This document shows positions 57,397-64,000 of a DNA stretch of 64,000 nucleotides, piece by piece; position 1 is the stretch's first letter, and every line of letters starts with the position of its first letter. Position numbers and translations under genes: made by a program. The stretch comes from Thereva unica (taxonomy: Eukaryota > Arthropoda > Insecta > Diptera > Therevidae): the NCBI GenBank assembly GCA_949987705.1, contig OX465282.1:83936070-84000069 (forward strand). Reading direction: 5' to 3'. Under the pieces are notes generated by a model. The model saw only the letters and a list, made by a program, of their open reading frames with translations. It ran no database searches and was not told the DNA's origin.

Positions 57397-58016
57397 CTGC
57401 GAATGTAATGTATTTTATGTAGTGTGTTAGAATTATTAGATTAATTTTTTTCAAATGTACATGTTAATAATGAAACAAGCGTTTTGTTTTTTTTTTTAAT
57501 TTAAAAAAAAAACATTTTTTAGGGGCCAACTACTTATAATGTAAACAACAAATGGTGTTCGGTGCTTTAATATACATAATGTTCAATGCCTTAATATACA
57601 TAATGTTCGATGAAAATAATTCTATTATGTATATTTACACTGGACCTTACCTTGTATTTTTATTTTGTTTTTGGTGTAGTTGTTGGTAAAATTTTTGATT
57701 TTGTCGTTGTTCTGTTGTTTATTATTTGTTCAGGAAGATAGGACTTATAACACACACAGCTTATAATTAATTAATTAATAGTTTGAGCAACACACTGTTT
57801 TTTTTTGGTATTAGATAGAGGTTTTAAATGTAAAGCATATCATAGTAAGAAAAATGTTGTACTTAAAATAGAAAATTAGCGTTAGTGTAATTATTTTCAC
57901 TTTTTTTTTTTTGGAAAAGAAGCTTATATGACAACAGAAAACTGAAGCGAGAAGCATTTTTTTATCATATAGGTGTATATATTTTTTGTTTGTTTTTATT
58001 TTGCTTTGCTATGCTA

Positions 58017-58087
58017 CTACATTTCTACGAGTTTTGAAGTCGAACCTTCTGTTGCAATAATTGTCCGTTCTTCAACAAATGTTTGCT
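58017..58087 (-). CDS. sls: Candidate alternative terminal exon with in-frame stop (short, kettin-like isoform)
   Basis: Minus-strand TTTTGCAG at 58095-58088 is a good acceptor. The following phase-1 frame reads EQTFVEERTIIATEG, then eight more residues, then TAG at 58019-58017. The EQ.FVEERTII wording resembles the paralogous EEHQQ/VIVEET wording of the neighbouring elastic exon, so it looks like real coding sequence. No good phase-1 donor precedes the stop (GAAG|GTTCGA is weak). AATAAA on the minus strand occurs at 58000-57995, 57723-57718 and 57663-57658. If used, titin would end just after the Ig/helical region, without PEVK, as in kettin-type isoforms of Sls. Expression is not shown by the sequence. 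Confidence 0.55.
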
Positions 58088-58197
58088 CTGCAAAAGTTTT
58101 ATAAGCAGCATTTAAAGCAATAAATTAGCAATTTATAATATATATTGTAATGTATATATATATATTTTTTTAATTTATTGCGTATTATAATACTTAC

Positions 58198-58258
58198 CAA
58201 TTCTTATATGTGAAATCGCTTCATGTTCTTTTATTACCTGCGACGTTTCAACAATTTT
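58198..58258 (-). CDS. sls: sls 61-bp junction exon (window exon 5)
   Basis: A small exon, phase 0 to phase 1, reading KIVETSQVIKEHEAISHIRI followed by a split codon. The acceptor is GCATAG at 58260-58259 and the donor is ATTG|GTAAGT at 58197. It converts phase 0 from the preceding exon to the phase 1 used by all downstream spring exons. Two phase-1 acceptors compete for its donor: the short exon at 58087, which leads to a stop, and the large repeat exon at 57396. Confidence 0.75.
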
Positions 58259-58393
58259 CTATGCAAAATATTAAAAAAAAAATTTTTTTTTAATATTTTA
58301 CCAACACACATCCATTTACATATATGTTTTTTAATGCATAAAATAAATGTTGACGATGTTCAAGAAAAATCAAAAATGTTGAAAAAAACAAAC

Positions 58394-59349
58394 CTCTTTT
58401 GAGAATTTCCACTCCTGTGTTATAAAATCTTCTCTAACGAACTTCGTTATAACTTCCTCAATTGTAATATTTGTTATTTCAATCATTCTTATAAAAGCTC
58501 TAAAACCAACAGTTGCTGCCAGTATACTTTCATCTTGCGATGATTCTTCAGTTAATATCATTGTAATTAGCTCTTCATGCCCCTCACGCTCGACCAGCTG
58601 TACCAATGCTGATTGCGTTTCAGGACATTTTAACGATTTAAATATATCCTTCTCATACATATACGTTATTTCACTTAAAGTTAATCCATATCGAACTAGT
58701 AGACCAATTGTTGCTATATCACGTAATGGCTCTTCACCAGCACCAAATGTATCTGATTCAATCGATTTTAGTACTTTATTTACTTCCTCATGATGCTTTA
58801 TTTCAACAACATCTTCGTGTGTAATTAATTTCTTTGATATTTTCACTCGTATTTTTTCAATTGTTTCAATTATTTTTTCATACACAATTGTACTTTCCGT
58901 CTCGATCTTTTCTATTTCTATTTCAACAATTGGTGGACTCTTTCTGATTACAATCTCTCCATGTTCTTCATCTTCTTCTACAATAACGCTTGTCCCAATT
59001 CTAATCGGCATTATTTCTACAGTAACCTCCTCCTGTACGGGTACAATAGAAACAGTTGTTTTATGTGTATCCTTCTTTGATTTCTTAACTGTTTTCTTAA
59101 CACCTTTCTTCTTCAATTTTAATGATTTCTTTGTAATAATCGTATCATCAGCCTTTGCACTAACTACTGATAAGACAAACTTGGCCCGACTAACGTTCAT
59201 GCCGACTTCATTTATTGCTTTAACCGTGAAATAACCTTCATCTTCTGATGTTACTGATGTCATTTCTAACGTTGATTTACTTTCATCTGTTACAATTGTG
59301 ACCCTTTCTGAATTTCTTAGTAATTTATCACGATGATACCAAAGGATAT
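58394..59349 (-). CDS. sls: sls exon: Ig C-terminal half plus conserved non-Ig helical segment (window exon 4)
   Basis: This 956-bp exon completes the Ig domain begun in the exon at 62655 (ILWYHRDKLLRNSERVTIVT to FTVKAINEVG, the second cysteine replaced by Val). It then leaves the Ig fold. Residues of about 60-150 are basic then acidic, with LKLKKKGVKKTVKKSKKDTH followed by a V/I/E-rich stretch. About 170 residues follow that look all-helical and globular (FGAGEEPLRDIATIGLLVRY, SALVQLVEREGHEELITMIL, FVREDFITQEW). This block has no named domain that I recognise. From memory a comparable block lies at the kettin/PEVK junction of insect titins. The exon ends in phase 0 (AAAGAG|GTTTGT), the only phase-0 junction in the window. 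Confidence 0.88.
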
Positions 59350-59559
59350 CTATAATTTACATCAATATTGTTTTCATAAGTAAACACGTTTACTTTTTAC
59401 TTTTTTTTTGTGAATTTAAAAGCGAAAAAAATTATACTGTATTTATTTTGAGGTAAGTATTTCTGTTTTTTTATATTTTGATGTAAATAAATTGAGTTTT
59501 ACCAGATTTTTAGTATATAAGGTATAGGAAAAAGTTCATGGCGATAGACGGCCATGTTG

Positions 59560-60352
59560 CATATAAGAGTCACTGTTTTTGTTTGGGTGTATAAACATCG
59601 AAATTGGTGCAGTCATTGAAAAGTTGTTTGTGAATAGAGAGAAATAATGAAAAGTTGCACACGCTTTTGCTCTAGTCATTTGGACGTGAAAGGTGAGTCC
59701 CGATCAGGTCATCAAATCAATTGAAAAGCTGATAAACTTCTTGAAAAGTCCAGTAAGATGCATGTCAGCAGGGTCGATATTGATATGAATCTAGTCAATA
59801 GCAGCAAAAAGCTATGAACTATTTACACGAAGATGGATACAAGAAGAAAGATGAGTTGAGCGCGAAAAACATGATATACCTACTAATTACCATCTGTGAT
59901 GCACTCATAAGGCGCAATGAATTGGGTTCATTTCTGAAACGACTCATGACAAATGGGTCAAGTACAACAATAGAAAGCGTCAAATATCGTAAAAAAGGAT
60001 CGTACCGTTCGTAAAGCCAGGATTGGCGTAGGAAAAGGTGATACTGTGTGAGTGGTGAGATTCGAAGGAATTCGTCCTAATTCGAGTTGGTCAGACGATT
60101 AATTCTCAAGTTTTACTGTGGATAACTAGAGAGAGAAGACAATTGGCAATTGAATGGATATCTTCTATTCGCAACGCTCGACCATTGGGAAGAGATTGGT
60201 TGGAAAGTTTTTATGTATCTACCGTATGGCACTCTCTGTCTATCACTTGTTCAGATATCTGCAGAAAGCTTTAAAAGAAGCCTGTGAAAAATACTTGATT
60301 CATTTTTTCAAACAAGAAACCCCACAAGTCCTTTACCATACCGAAAATTAGC
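59560..60352 (+). pseudogene. Dead mariner transposase (irritans-like Tc1/mariner relic)
   Basis: Fragments in different frames match a mariner transposase in the right order. Near 59690 there is SHLDVKGESRSGHQIN, the subfamily FDVKDEPRSGRP block. Near 59804 there is QKAMNYLHEDGYKKKDELSA followed by KNMIYLLITICDALIRRNE, the region before the first catalytic Asp. Near 59947 there is DKWVKYNNRKRQI, from the DEKWV.YDN block. Near 60248 there is YHLFRYLQKALKEACEKYL, from the C-terminal SDYHLF block. Several stops and frameshifts separate them, so it is not functional. It sits antisense in the 3.3-kb intron. I did not identify the terminal inverted repeats with confidence. Confidence 0.75.
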
Positions 60353-60377
60353 GAAACATTTGCGAAGAATATTTAGT

Positions 60378-60436
60378 TTAGGGGTCATCCATAAATTACT
60401 TGCCCATATATACTACTTGGACGACCCTGTGCTTAC
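60378..60436. repeat. Relic of the GGGTCGTCCATAAATTACGT repeat
   Basis: The segment starts GGGGTCATCCATAAATTACT and ends close to GGACGACCC, the reverse complement of the start, only about 50 bases later. A related copy lies at 23463 (GGGGTCGTCCATTAATTACG). This inverted terminal motif recurs in insect genomes. This copy looks internally deleted. Confidence 0.4.
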
Positions 60437-61485
60437 TACCGATACCGAGGAGCAGGCCGAAAAGTTGTTTTGGAATGTAGACTGAAACGAAGATCGATGA
60501 ACTTGCGTAAGTGGAGGTCAAACGATCCGTATCTACATCGCAAACTTAGGGGCCAGAACGACCGCCGAGACATAAAAGGGGCGTAAGTTTGTATTGCTCA
60601 CGGATGAATTATTATCAGTGGGTCTAAATTCTATGATGGACAAGATTAAATAGTTCCGACGATAATTACAAAGAGTAACGTTTTGTAAACAATAGCAAGA
60701 ATTTACGAACCCTTGAGCATTTTGGGATAATGGATGATGCGTTTGAAGGTCTGAACACGAAGAGAACACTGGAGTGCGGTGAAAGATTACTCGACGATCT
60801 TTACTGGCATCATCGTAATAACTGATTTAGATGAAATAGTTTTTCCCCGTTCAGTTACACCTAAAACAGCAAGAATACAAGAATACATACAACTGCATAT
60901 ATTTTTGGAAAATCACCCCAATTCAGCACATTACTGTTGATACTGAAATAGTTAATTGAAAGTCTTAATAACACAATTTGATCTTCAATTTGAACTTTAC
61001 ATTCTTTAAAATGGAAAAACCCGGGAAATATAAATGAAAGAAGCTATGGAATTCGTTAGAAGAGCAATTGCTAGTTGAAGTTTCGGGCTGAAAAAAATTA
61101 AGTCATGGGTGGTGTTAGAAAAAAGATCCAAACGAAATGATTTCAATTCAGTGCTGAAGATGATGTCAGATCAAATTTACTTACGGACCCTAAAATAGCG
61201 CTGTATTCGATACAAACGGTTACGAAGAAATAGTTTTGGAATCATTGACCAGGAACTCAAAACACTGCAGACCTTGTGACTAGGGGAATCCACGCGAAAG
61301 CTTTAGCAAAATTTATTCTATGGATGGTTGTCGAATGCACGGTATACAGAAACAAGGTAATGCAAAACACGAACACCATAAAAAAGAATCACCATTAGTT
61401 CAGCACTAATGCAGAAACAACAACAGCTTCGATTTTACATATATGGAAAGGAAAATATAACCGATTAACTTAAAAGTTTGCAGAC
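60437..61485. other. Intronic DNA without recognised features
   Basis: Part of the large titin intron (59350-62654). GC content is slightly higher than in the surrounding AT-rich DNA and there are short broken ORFs, so it is probably old transposon debris. I cannot assign a family and see no gene or RNA. Confidence 0.4.
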
Positions 61486-61735
61486 ATTCGTATATATACA
61501 TGATGATAGGTCAATAGTTGAGTTGAGGTTGAGTTTAAAATAAAAACATAGCCGTCAACTAAATTCAACTACTGAACTATTAAGCTCACGTCCGTATGCA
61601 TAATTTCAACTCAAGCCAGGTAGCAGAGCTAAGTCGAGCTCAGTCGACCCCAACTCAACAAGACTCCCGTATACATGTAGTTGGACTTGAGTTCAACGTG
61701 AGTTCAACTCATCATGTATAAGTAGATACTAAATG
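61486..61735. repeat. Repeat rich in GTTGAGTT / AACTCAAC motifs, possible MITE
   Basis: A segment of about 250 bases bounded by ATACATGATGA near 61495 and its reverse complement TCATCATGTAT near 61708. Between them lie many inverted and direct copies of TTGAGTT and AACTCAA. The arrangement looks like a palindromic non-autonomous element, but the arms are too diverged for me to define exact ends or a target duplication. Confidence 0.4.
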
Positions 61736-62159
61736 CAATCTGACCATTTTGTAAAAAAATCAAGAAGGCGATTTCAAGATAGTTCTACCGAACACACGAC
61801 ATAGATATCAAATGAAAAAGTATGACAAGTAGAATACAGTAAGCTGTGTGATGTAATTTTAAATCTAATATGGCCGCCACCACAAAATGGCGAACGACAT
61901 ATAATAGACTAAAAAGTAGAACATAAAAATAAATAGCTAAAAAATACGCTTTTTAAACTCTTTTCTTTACTTTCGCTTTTCTTTAAGGAATGTGTGAGAT
62001 TTTTTCCATTTTGATTTAAATGTTTATATTGTTTAAAATCTTCTTATTTTTTACCTTTTAGTCGATTTTTTTAGTATTTATATTAATTTTGTGTTCACAA
62101 CTGATCAATATATTAAGGTAAAGAAAAGAGTTTCTTAAAAATTGTTTTTTCTTTTTTTT

Positions 62160-62376
62160 TTTTTAAATGAACCAGAAAGTGAAAAATAATTTTGAATGTA
62201 AAGTTTCTATTGGTGCAGCTTAAATGTAAAAAAAAAGTGGGGGGCGCGAATGAAAAATTCCCGTATTAATAAAATAAGAATATAGGTAAAGAGTATTATA
62301 CTATTTTTTACATTTAAGTAAGTGGCTGGCAATAGAAACTTTACATTCAAAATTATTTTTTTACTTTTTGATTCTT
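62160..62376. repeat. Intronic inverted repeat (hairpin-type MITE remnant)
   Basis: A left arm at about 62171-62232 and a right arm at about 62308-62375 are near-perfect reverse complements. The shared core includes AATTTTGAATGTAAAGTTTC followed by TATTG. The loop of about 75 bases contains a GGGGGGCGCG run that stands out in this AT-rich DNA. A second, outer inverted pair (ACTCTTTTCTTTAC near 61958 and GTAAAGAAAAGAGT near 62118) lies beside it. There is no coding capacity. The structure fits a foldback element or MITE of unknown family. Confidence 0.6.
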
Positions 62377-62654
62377 TTTTTTCGTTGATTTTTTTAATTT
62401 TTTAAAGCTATTTATTTGTATTCTATGCGAAGAATGTTTTATCTGTGCGAAATTAAAGATTTTTCGTCACGTGTAAAATTTTTAAATAAGATAACAATTT
62501 GCTATGCAAGCTAATTGTAAAAAATTAAGAGTGATTCTAATGTGTTCATTCCAAATTGACAATAATTGTTTCGCTTTTGTTTTATCTATATTAAATCCAT
62601 TTATGGTTTGTTTGTTTGTTGTATTGTTTTTTTATTATTATTTTAGACTTGTAC

Positions 62655-62759
62655 CTGGTTTTGGATTGCCCGAAAATTGGCATTCAAATTTAATGCTTTC
62701 CCCTTCGGCAGCTCTTGCATCTTTTATTTCAACAATAAACGATGGCGTACATCTGGCAG
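62655..62759 (-). CDS. sls: sls exon, first half of an Ig domain (window exon 3)
   Basis: A 105-bp symmetric exon that reads, after the split Ala codon, ARCTPSFIVEIKDARAAEGE then SIKFECQFSGNPKP. This is strands A to C of an I-set Ig domain, with the B-strand cysteine (FECQ) and the GNPKP turn typical of titin Ig domains. The acceptor is TTTTCAG at 62761-62760 and the donor is CCAG|GTACAA at 62654. The Ig domain is completed by the exon starting at 59349, across a 3.3-kb intron: P-(G|AT)-ILWYHRDKLL gives the expected tryptophan at the right spacing. Confidence 0.88.
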
Positions 62760-63421
62760 CTGAAAATTAGATTGCAATAAAGCTTGTTAATAGCGCATAT
62801 TCATAAGCTGTAAATTATAAGAAATAAACAATAATTTCTTCCATTGCACTATTTTTTTCTATTCTTTTCATTTCATTTTTCTTTTACTTACATAAAATAT
62901 ACATAGAATATAACATGGGATCCTCAACTTCAAGAAGGGATTTAATTTGTTATTAATTTTAATCACAAATCACACAGAAAAACATTTTCTCTTTTGGTGT
63001 TAGTAGCTGCGTTTCACACAATTATATTTAAAAAAAAGTTTTGTTTTTAAATTCAATTATTTAAATTGAATTGTGTTAGCTACAAACACAAACTAAAAAT
63101 TAGCTAATCCTCATTGCTGTCTAACGAGTTTTTGTTTTAATTTATTTTTATTTTATTAAAAACACTCAATTGTTATTTCAAATCAATTATTTATTTTTAT
63201 ATTAGTAAAATTTCGAATTTTGTCTTGTTATAAACACATAAAAATCCAAATTTAAAATAACCGATTTCCAGACGATGGCGTATAATTTTTCTATCTAAAC
63301 CTATTCATTTATTTATATATATATATATATATATAGATATATTTTTTTAATTAAAATAATTTGAGATGATCTATGTACAGGTATTTTACATGGATGATAA
63401 ATTAGAGATTTTATTATTTAC
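62760..63421. other. AT-rich intron between Ig exons
   Basis: Intron of the titin gene. It is very AT-rich, with poly-T runs and a TA microsatellite near 63316-63337. I see no coding segment, RNA gene or recognisable mobile element in it. Confidence 0.6.
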
Positions 63422-63496
63422 CTTTTAATGCTTCTTGCATTTCTTCCATATGTGTAACCCATTCTGGCTTTCTATACTCCTTCGTACCGACGATTT
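63422..63496 (-). CDS. sls: sls 75-bp linker exon (window exon 2)
   Basis: A 25-codon symmetric 1-1 exon between two Ig exons. With the split codons it reads E-EIVGTKEYRKPEWVTHMEE followed by MQEALK. The acceptor is TTTAG at 63498-63497 and the donor is AAAG|GTAAAT at 63421-63420. It joins without frame change to the exons on both sides (63774 and 62759), which is the main reason to accept so short an exon. The peptide is charged, probably helical, and resembles the inter-Ig linkers of kettin. Confidence 0.8.
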
Positions 63497-63773
63497 CTAA
63501 AAGTATTTAAATCAAACTTTAAATTATCACATTTTTTATTGATATTCATATTTTGAATCAAAATTGTTATTCTTTTTTTTTTGAAAAATTTGTATGGTTA
63601 TGTTGGTGTATTATGTTTTTTTGTAAGTGTTTTTGCTGAAAGGTAAATTTTTTTTATTGGGATTAGGAAAAGGTTTTCTTCTCGCTGAAACATAATATTA
63701 ATTAAATTATCAAAATATATTTTTGAATATAGAAAATAAAATATAATCACGATTGAAACCCATAAAACAATAC

Positions 63774-64000
63774 CTTCAACAGATAATTCTGTTGTTGTTA
63801 CAGCAACTCCAAGTGGATTGTATGCCTCAAATGTAATTATACCAGTGTCATCTGGATAAAGATTACTAATAACAAGAACTGATGTTCCATCATCGTAATT
63901 ATCAATATGATATTCTTCGGAAGCAAATATTTCTTCGCCATCTTTTAACCATTTTACTTTCGGTTTCGGTTCACCTATCACTTTAACCTCAAATTTCGTT
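63774..64000 (-). CDS. sls: sallimus/titin, partial Ig-domain exon at the window edge (window exon 1)
   Basis: This exon encodes most of an I-set immunoglobulin domain of the kettin/titin N-terminal half; the exon start lies beyond the window. The readable part begins TKFEVKVIGEPKPKVKWLKD and ends GVAVTTTELSVE. The core tryptophan (VKW) is present and so is the DDTG turn that precedes strand F. Both usual disulphide cysteines are replaced: Val in FEVKV, and Ile/Phe in the GIITFEAYNPLG strand. Titin-family Ig domains often lack one cysteine, less often both. The donor is GAAG|GTATTG at 63773-63772, leaving phase 1. In Drosophila this part of Sls binds actin and alpha-actinin near the Z-disc; that role is inferred here by homology. 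Confidence 0.85.

Noticed and set aside
57651..57713. Possible small titin exon with donor ACAAG|GTAAGG at 57650
   Set aside because: The only nearby acceptor (AACAG) gives an entry in phase 1 but an exit in phase 2, which does not fit the phase-1 acceptor at 57396. The text is low-complexity (Asn, Lys, Gln, Thr).

Overview
The window is the 3' two thirds of an insect titin gene, the homologue of Drosophila sallimus (sls; D-titin/kettin), lying entirely on the minus strand. Transcription runs from 64000 down to a stop codon at 5177. I could chain 23 exons using GT/AG sites and reading phase. They encode about 13,980 residues with no frame conflict. The order is: Ig domains (kettin end), a non-Ig helical segment, a 3,115-residue exon with a 140-residue tandem repeat, three very large PEVK-type exons (4,173, 2,921 and 1,496 codons), an SH3 domain, eleven Ig domains and five fibronectin type III (FN3) domains, then a short unique C-terminus. 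SH3 followed by Ig domains and exactly five FN3 domains is the signature of insect titin. The AT-rich introns, irritans-type mariner relic, LINE remnants and many MITEs suggest a fly (Diptera, probably Brachycera), but the species cannot be fixed from the sequence alone.

Layout: 1-4765 is the region downstream of the gene. It is full of transposon relics: a MADF-carrying PIF/Harbinger-like element with a TTA target duplication, a long-palindrome MITE, two more MITEs, a Jockey-like reverse transcriptase remnant and a LINE tail. 4766-5176 is the 3' UTR. 5177-17305 holds the globular C-terminal exons, interrupted by two TE-loaded introns (5991-8459 and 10688-13602). 17623-57396 is almost solid coding sequence for the elastic part. 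57397-64000 is the junction between the kettin-type Ig region and the elastic part. It includes a candidate alternative terminal exon (58017-58087) that would produce a short kettin-like isoform, and a 3.3-kb intron with a dead mariner.

The gene products form one protein. The Ig/kettin region binds actin and the Z-disc, the PEVK and repeat exons form the elastic link of the I-band, and the SH3/Ig/FN3 end should reach the thick filament. Nearly all exons are symmetric 1-1, so whole spring exons can be skipped or joined without breaking frame. The repeat exons show strong signs of recent concerted expansion: a perfect 420-bp duplication, eight phase-locked 420-bp units, three 846-bp, three 315-bp and about four 231-bp higher-order repeats. 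The elastic length has probably been changing quickly in this lineage.

I found no CRISPR, rRNA or tRNA, and no second complete host gene. The most interesting signals are the modular symmetric spring exons, the homogenised repeats, the alternative stop exon, and the MITE nested cleanly in an antisense LINE next to a splice donor.
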